Assembly: GCA_036500205.1 (NCBI GenBank)
Contig: DASYCK010000103.1
Coordinates: 3,255 to 67,254 of the forward strand
Source of the DNA: DASYCK01 sp036500205
Lineage (GTDB): Bacteria > Myxococcota_A > Polyangia > Fen-1088
DNA length: 64,000 bases
Reading direction: 5' to 3'
The position numbers were made by a program, and so were the translations under genes. Position 1 is the stretch's first letter; every line of letters begins with the position of its first letter. Of this stretch, positions 7,495 through 15,663 are shown piece after piece. The notes under the pieces are model-generated. The model had not been told where the DNA came from, did not search any database, and worked only from the letters and a program-made list of their open reading frames with translations.

Positions 7495-8880
7495 GTGAAA
7501 CAGCGAACCACGATTCCGGGCGATCCGGTGGACTGGAGCGATCGCCCAGGGGTGCGACTCCTGGTGATCGGCAACGGTTCCTACGAGACCTACAACCTGC
7601 CCACCGCGGGGACGGTGACGATCGGGCGGGCCGAGACCGCCGACATCCGCCTCGAAGACCTGCAGGCCTCGCGGTCCCACGCCCGGCTGACCATCGGCAA
7701 CGTGCTGTTCGTGGAGGACCTGGGGAGCATCAACGGCACCCGCGTCCGCGACCGACCCATCGCCCGCGGCGAGCGGGTGCCGGTTCAGTCGGGCGAAACG
7801 ATCGCGATCGGGTCGTCCGTGCTCATCGTGCACGTCCGGTCACGGCGCCCCGAGGGGGTGACCCCGGACAGCCCCACCTACGCCGCGGCCGGTCGCGGCG
7901 TCCTGACCTCGGACCGCGAGGACGCGATGAAGGCGATCTACGGCGTCGCCGAACGGGCGGCGGCCGGCACCATCAACATCCTGATCCTGGGCGAGACGGG
8001 GGTCGGGAAGGAGGTGATGGCCAAAACCATCCACCATCTGTCCCCCAGGCGGTCGGGTCCGTCCATCTGCCTGAACTGCGCCGCCCTGTCGGAGTCTCTG
8101 CTGGAGAGCGAGCTGTTCGGCCACGAGAAGGGGTCGTTCACGGGGGCCACCAGCGCGAAGATCGGTCTGCTGGAGGCGGCGGAGGGGGGGACGCTGTTCC
8201 TCGACGAGGTGGGCGAGATGCCCCCCTCGACCCAGGTCAAGCTGCTGCGGGTGATCGAGACGCGGGAGGTGACCCGCATCGGCAGCGTGCGACCGAAGCG
8301 CATCGATGTCCGCTTCATCTCCGCCACCAACCGCGACCTGGAAATGGAGGTCGAGCGCAACGCCTTTCGCCGCGATCTGTACTTCCGCCTGAACGGCGTC
8401 TCGATCCAGATCCCGCCGCTGCGCGAGCGGCGCGGCGAGATTCGCCCCCTGGCGGAGATGTTCCTGCGCGACATCTGCAACGAGCTGGGGCGCCCCCTGC
8501 CGTCGCTCTCCCTCGAGGTGGTGAACGCGCTGGAGAGCCGCGACTGGCCCGGCAACGTCCGCGAGCTGAAGAACGTCATCGAGCGCGCGGTCCTGCTGTG
8601 CGGGGGGACGGCGATCGGCATCGAGCACTTGCCCGAGGAGCGACGAGCCGCCGCCATTCGCGCGGTGGTGGGCGTGGAGAACACGCTCCGCTCGGGGCGC
8701 GACGAGATGGCCCTGCCCGAGCTCACGCCCAACGGTGGGGACGAGCGGCAACGAATCCTCGACGCGCTGGCTTCTTGCGCCGGCAACCAGAGCCGCGCCG
8801 CCAAGCTGATGGGCATGCCGCGGCGGACCTTCGTCGCCAAGCTGGATCGCTACCAGATTCCGCGCCCCAACAAGGGCTGA
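7495..8880 (+). CDS. FHA domain-containing sigma54 enhancer-binding protein
   Basis: 461 residues from a GTG with AAGG a few bases upstream. Domains in order: an N-terminal FHA phosphopeptide-binding domain (about 25-115; 'IGRAETADIRL', 'SRSHARL', 'GSINGTRV'), an AAA+ domain (about 135-375) with Walker A 'GETGVGKE', 'HEKGSFTGA' (the sigma54-contact GxFTGA loop), Walker B 'TLFLDE' and 'FRRDLYFRLNGV', and a C-terminal Fis HTH ('NQSRAAKLMGMPRRTFVAKLDRY'). The FHA replaces the usual receiver, so input is probably Ser/Thr phosphorylation, a layout common in myxobacteria. No Ser/Thr kinase gene is in the window. It is transcribed divergently from the GAFTGA-less homologue. Confidence 0.95.
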   Translation: MKQRTTIPGDPVDWSDRPGVRLLVIGNGSYETYNLPTAGTVTIGRAETADIRLEDLQASRSHARLTIGNVLFVEDLGSINGTRVRDRPIARGERVPVQSGETIAIGSSVLIVHVRSRRPEGVTPDSPTYAAAGRGVLTSDREDAMKAIYGVAERAAAGTINILILGETGVGKEVMAKTIHHLSPRRSGPSICLNCAALSESLLESELFGHEKGSFTGATSAKIGLLEAAEGGTLFLDEVGEMPPSTQVKLLRVIETREVTRIGSVRPKRIDVRFISATNRDLEMEVERNAFRRDLYFRLNGVSIQIPPLRERRGEIRPLAEMFLRDICNELGRPLPSLSLEVVNALESRDWPGNVRELKNVIERAVLLCGGTAIGIEHLPEERRAAAIRAVVGVENTLRSGRDEMALPELTPNGGDERQRILDALASCAGNQSRAAKLMGMPRRTFVAKLDRYQIPRPNKG

Positions 8881-8981
8881 CCGGGCGGGGCTCGCGCGTG
8901 TCGCGGTTGAAGTCGGCCCAGGCCTTCCTGTACCGTCGAGGGGTGGTCCCTCTTTTGGCCCGCTCACCGACGGAGCTCCCC

Positions 8982-10550
8982 ATGTCCAAGCTGACGTCCA
9001 CGTCCCGGTCCGTACATTCACCCCTGGCTCGACTCGGTGTCGCCATCCTCTTCGCCGTGGCGGGCCCGTCGCTCGCTGGCTGTGGCGCCGACAATCCGGC
9101 TGGCGACCCGAGCGGTCGTGCGACGGCGCTGACGTCGCCGGCCTCGTTCCTGGTGTCGTTCACGAGCGGCTCGATCCCCGCCAACGTCGACGCCCTGATC
9201 GCCGCCGCCGGTGGCACCACCGTCGCGCGGTACACGTCGGTCGGCGCCCTGCTGGCCCGCTCGAGCAGATCGTCGTTCGCCCAGGCGCTGCGCGCGCAGG
9301 CCGGCATCGACGCCGTCGGCGCCGTGACCGCGGCGGTCAGCCGCATCGCCCCGGCACCGGAAGCGCATCGCCCCGCCCACCCCCGGTCGCCGCATCCGGG
9401 CGCGGGCGATCCGCTTTCCTTCCGGCAGTGGGACATGGACCAGATTCACGCGCCGGCCGCGCACGTCATCTCGAACGGCAAGAAGTCGGTCATCGTGGGC
9501 GTGCTCGATTCCGGCATCGACGTCACGCACCCCGATCTGGTCGGCCAGGTCGACGCCACCCGCAGCGCCTCTTGCATCGGGGGCGTGCCCAACACGCAGG
9601 CCGCCATCTGGGCCAACGACATCATCGGACACGGAACGCACGTGTCGGGGACGATCGCGGGGCTGCGGAACGGGGTGGGCATCGTCGGCGTGGCCCCTGG
9701 CGTCCGCCTGGCCGCCGTGAAGGTCGCCGTCGACGACGTCAACGATCCGAACTTCGGCCTGGTGCTGCCCGACGCCTTCGTCTGCGCCATCGACTGGTCG
9801 ATCGCGCACGGCTTCGACCTGATGAACGCCAGCCTGAACATCGATCCCTTCACCGCCCCCATCGACGACATCTTCTGCAGCGACCAGCCCGATCGCGAGG
9901 CCATCGTGAAGATCATCCGGCGCGCGGTGCTGGAGGCCGGGCGCCAGAAAGTGTCGCTGGTGGCGGCGACGGGGAACTTCTTCACAGATCTGGCCAGCCT
10001 GACGGGAACGACGACCGGCAGCAGCTGCAAGGTGCTGCCCGTCCAGCTTCCCCGGGTCATCGGCGTGAGCACCGTCGGGTTCACGCAGAAGCTTTCTTTC
10101 TATTCGAACTACGGCTTCGGCGCGGTCGACGTGACGGGGCCAGGCGGCGACTCGCTGGTGCCCGATCCGCTCGTCACGGACACCGCCGCCGCCGGTCAGG
10201 TCCTCTCCAGCGTCCCGCCGAACAGCCTCTACTACCAGGGCGCGGCCGGGTATGACGGCCAGGTGCAGGACTGCTCGTCGGGAACCTGCGCGACCTACGC
10301 GTACCTGCAGGGCACGTCGCAGGCGGCGCCCCACGTGACCGGCGTGGCCGCGCTCATCATCAGCCGCTTCGGCAAGCTGACGCCCGAGGCGCTGCTGGTG
10401 AAGTTGAGCCTGGGCGCGACGGCGCTCGCCTGCCCGCCCAGCCCGTACGATCCGGGCGGCACCGGCCAGCCGGCGACCTGCACGGGGCCCGCCTTTTACA
10501 ACAGCTTCTACGGCGCGGGCGAGGTCGACGCGCTGACGGCCGTGCGCTGA
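8982..10550 (+). CDS. subtilisin-like (S8) serine protease lipoprotein
   Basis: 522 residues from the ATG at 8982; the open frame extends upstream but only shadows the regulator. A lipoprotein signal ends at 'LAGC' with Cys34. An inhibitor-I9-like propeptide region follows ('ASFLVSFTSGSIPANVDALIAAAGGTTVARYTSVGALLARS'). The S8 catalytic triad is intact: Asp176 in 'VLDSGIDVTHPDL', His217 in 'GHGTHVSGTIAG' and Ser446 in 'GTSQAAPHV' (Gln replaces the common Met next to Ser). A segment with several Cys lies between the His and the Ser. It should be secreted and lipid-anchored, as is common in predatory or scavenging bacteria. It is convergent with the next gene, 12 bp away. Confidence 0.95.
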   Translation: MSKLTSTSRSVHSPLARLGVAILFAVAGPSLAGCGADNPAGDPSGRATALTSPASFLVSFTSGSIPANVDALIAAAGGTTVARYTSVGALLARSSRSSFAQALRAQAGIDAVGAVTAAVSRIAPAPEAHRPAHPRSPHPGAGDPLSFRQWDMDQIHAPAAHVISNGKKSVIVGVLDSGIDVTHPDLVGQVDATRSASCIGGVPNTQAAIWANDIIGHGTHVSGTIAGLRNGVGIVGVAPGVRLAAVKVAVDDVNDPNFGLVLPDAFVCAIDWSIAHGFDLMNASLNIDPFTAPIDDIFCSDQPDREAIVKIIRRAVLEAGRQKVSLVAATGNFFTDLASLTGTTTGSSCKVLPVQLPRVIGVSTVGFTQKLSFYSNYGFGAVDVTGPGGDSLVPDPLVTDTAAAGQVLSSVPPNSLYYQGAAGYDGQVQDCSSGTCATYAYLQGTSQAAPHVTGVAALIISRFGKLTPEALLVKLSLGATALACPPSPYDPGGTGQPATCTGPAFYNSFYGAGEVDALTAVR

Positions 10551-10562
10551 CGAGCGGCGCCG

Positions 10563-11720
10563 TTACCAGAGACCGGCGGCGAGCGGGACCGAGGCGCCCA
10601 CCATCCCCTGGCGGCGCCCGGTCGGATCGGCGACGGGCACCAGCGTCAGGGTCCCGACATTCCACCGCCCGCGCAGGTCGCGCGAAACGAGCGCGGGCAG
10701 CGTGGGCGCCGCGGCCTGCGCCGTGTGCTCGTCGTCGAGGTGGCGGGTCAGCAGGATGGCCGCCACGAAGCCGGCACCCATGCCCACCAAACCACCCGCG
10801 CCGAGCGCGCGGCGCGAGCTCCCCTTGCTGCCGGTGATGAGCCACGTTCCGCCCAGACCGAAGCCCAGACCGGCGAGCGTGCCGGCGTCGATCAGCAACA
10901 TGCGGTTACGGGACAGGTCGAGCTCGGCCGACAGGACGCCGCCCGTCGCCAGACCGGCGTCCATCCCGATCGCCAGCGTCGTGAACATCGTCCGCGAGGA
11001 GACGTCCTCGGGGGCCAGCAACAGCGCCCCCATCAGCGCGGCCCCCGTGCCGTAGAGACCGCCCGAGCGAACCATCTCGACGGCGCCCTGCTGCGGGTGT
11101 TGCGCCGCCACGTAGAGACCAACGCCTCCCCCCACGGCCCCCGCCACCAGGCCGCCGGTGAAGACGCCGGTCCGCGTGGGCGACCCGGAGATCGCGGCGC
11201 TCCACAGCAACCCATTGTACGTGCCGTAGTCGAGCCCCGTGATGATCGACCAGGCCTGTCCCGTCGTCACCTCGCGGCCGTGTGTTCCGTAGAGCGAGCC
11301 CCCCAGACCGGCCGCCATTCCCAGGAGCGGATACAGCACGACCAGGCGATCGTTCTGCACGTCCGCCAGCACGTCGATCGAGATCCCCAGCCAGATCCCG
11401 TACAACGTCGTGCCGATGACGAGCTGGGCGCGGCCGTTGCGATCGACGCGCGGGGGCGACGCGGGGTCAGGCGTCTCCGCAGCCGGCGCGTGGGCGCGAA
11501 TGTCGGCGCACAGCCGGACGACCTGGGCCGCCGTGTCGCTCCCCGGCTGCCCCGAGGCCGCCAGCGCGGCCAGCTCGGCGACGCCGTCGCGGCATCCGCT
11601 GACCAGCACCCGCCGCAGCGGAGCGCCGAGCGCGGGGGTTGCCGTCGCGGCGGCAGCCGGCCGCGCCGAGGCACACAGCAGCGCCGCGAGGCACCCACCG
11701 AACAACGCTCTCGACGTCAT
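10563..11720 (-). CDS. secreted or membrane protein of unknown function
   Basis: 385 residues from the ATG at 11720. The N terminus 'MTSRALFGGCLAALLCASARPAAA' is a signal peptide. The rest alternates Gly/Ala-rich hydrophobic stretches ('GMAAGLGGSLYGTHG', 'GGLVAGAVGGGVGLYVAAQ', 'LAGLGFGLGGTWLITGS'), which could be short membrane segments or glycine-zipper-like strands. I do not recognise the family. It lies 62 bp after the barrel-protein gene on the same strand and is probably the last gene of the marR-ABC-transporter operon, so a role at the envelope with that system is inferred. Confidence 0.65.
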   Translation of the reverse strand: MTSRALFGGCLAALLCASARPAAAATATPALGAPLRRVLVSGCRDGVAELAALAASGQPGSDTAAQVVRLCADIRAHAPAAETPDPASPPRVDRNGRAQLVIGTTLYGIWLGISIDVLADVQNDRLVVLYPLLGMAAGLGGSLYGTHGREVTTGQAWSIITGLDYGTYNGLLWSAAISGSPTRTGVFTGGLVAGAVGGGVGLYVAAQHPQQGAVEMVRSGGLYGTGAALMGALLLAPEDVSSRTMFTTLAIGMDAGLATGGVLSAELDLSRNRMLLIDAGTLAGLGFGLGGTWLITGSKGSSRRALGAGGLVGMGAGFVAAILLTRHLDDEHTAQAAAPTLPALVSRDLRGRWNVGTLTLVPVADPTGRRQGMVGASVPLAAGLW

Positions 11721-11782
11721 GGGGCGGCCACGATACCCGAGGCTCGCGGCGCTGTCGCGATGACGGAGGCTGGCCCGGCCCG

Positions 11783-13474
11783 TCAGATGCTGACGCGCAA
11801 GCCGACGCCCATGCTGAACGACTGGGGCGACAGCGACAGGGAGCTGCCGTCCGGCAGCGTGAATCCGTTCACGCCCAGGCGGAACTCGCCCACGCGATGA
11901 CCGTAGTCGACGGCCCCGAATGCCTCGAAGCGCAGATGCGTCAACAGGACCAGCGAGTAGTCCAGCCGCGTGATGAACGACTGATCGGACAGGTTGCCCA
12001 GCGTCGTCAACGTGAACGTCGTGTAGTTCCAGGAGTAGGGCGCGGCCGCGATGGCCGACAGCGCCGCGTAGTGACGACCGGTGTAGAAGAACTGGAACGA
12101 GTTGCTGAGGAACAGCCCGGGATAGACGTGCGGGTCGTCGTAGCCCAGCGAGTTGTAGAAGTACTCGCCCGTCACGGTGAAGACGTCGTTGTCGTTGTAC
12201 TTCAACGAGTAGGTCCCCCCCACCGTGATCTGGGGCTTCACGCCGATGTTGTAGTAGACGGGATATTTCAGATCGACCCACTCATTCAGCTGATCTTGAA
12301 ACGGCCTGCTCGGGTTGTAGGTGTATGGCACGTCGGCAGCCACGTATCCGCGGCGGGGCAGCTCGCTGCCGTAACGGAGGCCGACGTCGGCATACAGATC
12401 GAAGTCCCCGACCCCCACCGACAGGTCGCCACCGAATTTTGGTTTCCTGCCGCGGTAGAGCACCGTGTCGAGGCCCAGCTCGGCGGCGCCCAGGACGATC
12501 TCGGCGCGGGCCGCCGTGCCGAGCTGACCGAGCGTCCCCGCCCCGTCGGAGCCGGTGATGGGGCGGCCGTTGGCGTCGATCTGCTGCACGCCCTCGACCA
12601 AGCCGAAGCCGTAGAAGTTCCAGCCGCGCGACTCCCACGGGATGTGCGCCTTCAACATCGTGAAGCCCGGCCGCGCATCGAAGGCAGCGATGGGATTGAT
12701 GGGCTGCGGATGCAAGAAGTCGGTGGGGGTCCAGAAGCGCGCTGTCCCCCATTTCACGTGCTGGCGCCCGGCCGTGATGAACACCGTGTGCAAGATGTCG
12801 AAGCGCAGCCACATCTGATCGAGCAACATCGTGGGGCCGCGCGCGTTGAGCGAGCCCGACAGCAGCGGCACCGCAGGCGCCGTCACGCTGGCCGAGGACG
12901 ACGTCATGGACGCGGTGGCCGACGACGACGTCATGGGCGTGGCGGACGCGGACGTGGGCAGGGTGGGATCGAAGAACAGCCGGCCCAGCACGAAGCCCCG
13001 CACCCGATCGTTCGGGCGGGCGTCGAAGTAACCGTCCATCAGCGAAGGCGCCGAGAAGCGGATGCTGTCGGCGCTCTGCCCCTGCGTCGCTTGCGCGAGG
13101 CTGCGCAGGTAGAGCTGACCGCCGATCTTCAGCGGATCATCGGGGGCGACGTCCTGGGACAACCGGGGTCCGGCGTTCGGATCGCCGAGCAGCTCGTTGT
13201 CCCGCGACGACCCCTGATCGGCGGCGGTGGGCACGCCGGGCGCGGCCAGCGGAGGCGCGGCCGGGCTGAGCGCGTTCGACTGCGCCGCGGCGGGGGGCAC
13301 GGGCGTCGTCCCCGCATCGGCTGGCGCCTGGGGCGCGGCCGGCGCCGGCGCGCTGCCGAACATCTCGTCCTCGCTGGGCCGACTCGGCTCGGCGGCGCCC
13401 GCGGCGCCTCCGCCGACCAGGACGACCGCCAGACCGAACGCCAGCAGGCCCGGCCGTCGCGCCCGCGCGCTCAC
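11783..13474 (-). CDS. putative outer-membrane beta-barrel protein
   Basis: 563 residues from a GTG at 13474 that overlaps the stop of the LolA-like gene (GTGA). A signal peptide ('RPGLLAFGLAVVLVGGGAAGAAEP') is followed by an Ala/Pro-rich, unstructured segment (about 25-90) and then amphipathic strands with many aromatic residues ('MLLDQMWLRFDILHTVFITAGRQHVKWGTARFWTPTDF', 'GEYFYNSLGYDDPHVYPGLFLSNSFQFFYTG'), ending 'FSMGVGLRVSI' like a barrel's last strand. A Ser/Ala/Thr/Met-rich block (about 175-200) interrupts one loop. The phrase 'GRQHVKWGTARFWTPTDF' recalls DUF1302-type barrels. It may be the outer-membrane partner of the adjacent ABC system. Confidence 0.75.
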   Translation of the reverse strand: MSARARRPGLLAFGLAVVLVGGGAAGAAEPSRPSEDEMFGSAPAPAAPQAPADAGTTPVPPAAAQSNALSPAAPPLAAPGVPTAADQGSSRDNELLGDPNAGPRLSQDVAPDDPLKIGGQLYLRSLAQATQGQSADSIRFSAPSLMDGYFDARPNDRVRGFVLGRLFFDPTLPTSASATPMTSSSATASMTSSSASVTAPAVPLLSGSLNARGPTMLLDQMWLRFDILHTVFITAGRQHVKWGTARFWTPTDFLHPQPINPIAAFDARPGFTMLKAHIPWESRGWNFYGFGLVEGVQQIDANGRPITGSDGAGTLGQLGTAARAEIVLGAAELGLDTVLYRGRKPKFGGDLSVGVGDFDLYADVGLRYGSELPRRGYVAADVPYTYNPSRPFQDQLNEWVDLKYPVYYNIGVKPQITVGGTYSLKYNDNDVFTVTGEYFYNSLGYDDPHVYPGLFLSNSFQFFYTGRHYAALSAIAAAPYSWNYTTFTLTTLGNLSDQSFITRLDYSLVLLTHLRFEAFGAVDYGHRVGEFRLGVNGFTLPDGSSLSLSPQSFSMGVGLRVSI

Positions 13475-14295
13475 CGGCTCTTGCTCTCGAGCCAGGCCTT
13501 CGTGAACAGGTTCGGCGGCAGCGACTTGAAGTCGACCTCCTTGATGAGGATCAGCGTCGAGTTCGCCTTCTCCACCTCGTCGAAGAAGCGCAGCTCTTCG
13601 GGGAACCAGGTGTCCCCCTTCTTCGATTCGCTGTAGGCCTTCTTCCACTTCGGGTAGTACGACGTTCGCAGCAGGCGACCCGACAGCGCGAACTCCTGCC
13701 GCTTGAGGACGTTCTTCGTGTCCTTGTCGACCCACAGCTTCACCACCGGGAACGCCAGATCGATGCCCGACTTCCCCTTCAGCGTCATCGCCTGTGCCGT
13801 GTATGCGCCCAGCTTCTGCTCGCCGTCATCGGTCGGATCGTATTCCTGCGCCAGGCGCGACTCGTCGAAGTCGGAGCGGCGCGAGTTCGTGCCGCCGATG
13901 CGCTCGCGCTCGGTGCGGCGCTCCCACTTCCCCACCGCCGGATCGTAGAACCAAAGGTTCTGATCGATGCGCAGGTAGCCCTGCCCCTGCGACGCCTTCG
14001 GCTTGGTGAAGACGATAACGAACTTCTGATCCTGGCTGCGCCGGTAGACCTCGCCCTCGTAGACGACGTCGACCTTGTCCTTCTCCTTCTGCTCCATGTA
14101 GATGTGCGAGTGCCAGTCCCCCTGGCTGTTCTGGCGCTCGTCGACGGCCTTCAGCAAGTCCACCAGCTCGGCCTTGGACTTCTCGGCGTGCGCCGACGCG
14201 GCCCCCAGCGTGGCGAGGGGAGCGACGACGCCCAGGGTGAGTGCGAGCCGGAGCAGACGGTGACGGCAACGGGAACGCAGGCTTGGATTTGTCAT
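13471..14295 (-). CDS. LolA-like outer-membrane lipoprotein-sorting protein
   Basis: 274 residues. The signal peptide ends near 'GAASAHAEKSKAEL'. The body ('LKAVDERQNSQGDWHSHIYMEQKEKDKVDVVYEGEVYRRSQDQKFVIVFTKPKASQGQGYLRIDQNLWFYDPAVGKWERRTERERIGGTNSRRSDFDES') matches the LolA-like family annotated as outer membrane lipoprotein-sorting proteins, which often sit beside MacB/LolCE-type permeases. The half-open barrel would carry lipid or lipoprotein across the periplasm. It is 35 bp after the second permease and overlaps the barrel gene. True lipoprotein cargo is not shown by the sequence. Confidence 0.88.
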   Translation of the reverse strand: MTNPSLRSRCRHRLLRLALTLGVVAPLATLGAASAHAEKSKAELVDLLKAVDERQNSQGDWHSHIYMEQKEKDKVDVVYEGEVYRRSQDQKFVIVFTKPKASQGQGYLRIDQNLWFYDPAVGKWERRTERERIGGTNSRRSDFDESRLAQEYDPTDDGEQKLGAYTAQAMTLKGKSGIDLAFPVVKLWVDKDTKNVLKRQEFALSGRLLRTSYYPKWKKAYSESKKGDTWFPEELRFFDEVEKANSTLILIKEVDFKSLPPNLFTKAWLESKSR

Positions 14296-14330
14296 GGGGT
14301 TCTCTCTCTCGGATCTGGAGCGGACGACAA

Positions 14331-15647
14331 TCAACCGAAGTGAGACATCGCCTCGACGGGGCGCAGGCGCGCCGCGCGAAACGACGGATAGAGGGCGGCC
14401 AGCCCCGTCAGGACCGTCAACAGGATCACCGCCGTGACCACCTCGCCGCCGTGGATGGCCAGCTGCAAGTGATCGGACATCAGGAAGAACTGCATGGTGA
14501 TCGGCACCGCGATGTGCAGGCCGTTCAGCACCACCGCGATCAGCGAGCCGATGATGGCCCCCCCGATGGCGCTGCCCAGCCCCAGCAGCAGCGACTCCAT
14601 CAGGAACATCCACAGGATTCCTCCCCGTTGCATGCCGATGGCGCGCAAGGTGCCGATCTCGCGGGTGCGCTCGCGGATGGCGATCCACATCGTGTTCATG
14701 ATCCCGGTGACGACGATGGCCACCAGGATCAGCAGCAGCAGCGTCTTCAGCGCCACCAGCAGCTGCAAGGTCCAGGTGAGGAACGACAGCTCGTCCTCCC
14801 AGGTGGTGACGTCGAGCTTCTGGCCCGTCCACTGCTCGCGGTTGACGGTGTCGAACTTCATCCAGAACGCCCGCGGATCGGGATCCATCATGCGGTAGCC
14901 GGCTTGCTCCAGCGTGCCGCGCAGCCTGGCGGCGATCGCCAGGGCGTGCGGCTGGTCACGCGGCTTCAGGTGCAGATGAATCGCGCCGGTGGTCCCCGGG
15001 CTGAGCTGATAGAGCGCCCGCAACGTCACCATCGGCACGAAGACGTTCCACTTGCTCATCAGGCCCACGTCGCGCGCGATGGCGACCACGCGACAGTCGA
15101 TGGTGTTGGCGACGCCCCTGGTGGTCTGCGCCGACACGGTGATGGCGTCGCCGATCTTCACGTCCAGCTTCTTCAGCTGATCCTCGAACAGCAGGATCGT
15201 CCCCGGCTGAGCCAGGTCGTCGATGTTGCCGCTGACGATGTGCAGGACGCTCTTGAACGCCGGCTCGTCCTTGATGTCGATGCCGCCGATGCCGGCCTGC
15301 ATCGACCCCGAGTCCGATACCAGCTTGGCCCAGCCCCGCCCACGCTGGACGGTGAACGCCAGCTCGGGGACCGAGCGCTTCACGATCTCCAGCACCTTGG
15401 CGTAATCGGTGACCACCGGCGCCGACTGCCCGGCGCTGACCTTGAAGAAGCCCCCCACGTTCACGTGACCGCTGGAGAGCGTGGTGGCGGTGTGCTCCAT
15501 CGTCTCGCGCACGCCCGTCGACAGGCCGTTCAGCAACACCAGCAGCGCCGTCACCGAACCGATGGCCCCCCCCAGGAACAGGGCGCGGCGGCGATGCTGG
15601 ATCAGGCTGCGAAACGCGATCTGAAAGTTCGTTCCGAGATTTGCCAT
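14331..15647 (-). CDS. ABC transporter permease, FtsX/MacB/LolCE type
   Basis: 438 residues. The first membrane helix ('RRRALFLGGAIGSVTALLVLLNG') is followed by a periplasmic domain of about 240 residues and three C-terminal helices, of which 'LLLLILVAIVVTGIMNTMWIAIRERTREIGTLRAIGMQ' carries the ExGxLRAxG coupling motif of the FtsX domain. The last helix ends 'LAALYPSFRAARLRPVEAMSHFG', also typical. This is the type VII ABC topology used for lipoprotein release and mechanotransmission. It follows the longer permease by 16 bp, and the two presumably form a LolC/LolE-like heterodimer with the ATPase. Confidence 0.95.
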   Translation of the reverse strand: MANLGTNFQIAFRSLIQHRRRALFLGGAIGSVTALLVLLNGLSTGVRETMEHTATTLSSGHVNVGGFFKVSAGQSAPVVTDYAKVLEIVKRSVPELAFTVQRGRGWAKLVSDSGSMQAGIGGIDIKDEPAFKSVLHIVSGNIDDLAQPGTILLFEDQLKKLDVKIGDAITVSAQTTRGVANTIDCRVVAIARDVGLMSKWNVFVPMVTLRALYQLSPGTTGAIHLHLKPRDQPHALAIAARLRGTLEQAGYRMMDPDPRAFWMKFDTVNREQWTGQKLDVTTWEDELSFLTWTLQLLVALKTLLLLILVAIVVTGIMNTMWIAIRERTREIGTLRAIGMQRGGILWMFLMESLLLGLGSAIGGAIIGSLIAVVLNGLHIAVPITMQFFLMSDHLQLAIHGGEVVTAVILLTVLTGLAALYPSFRAARLRPVEAMSHFG

Positions 15648-15663
15648 GGCTTCGACCTCTTCT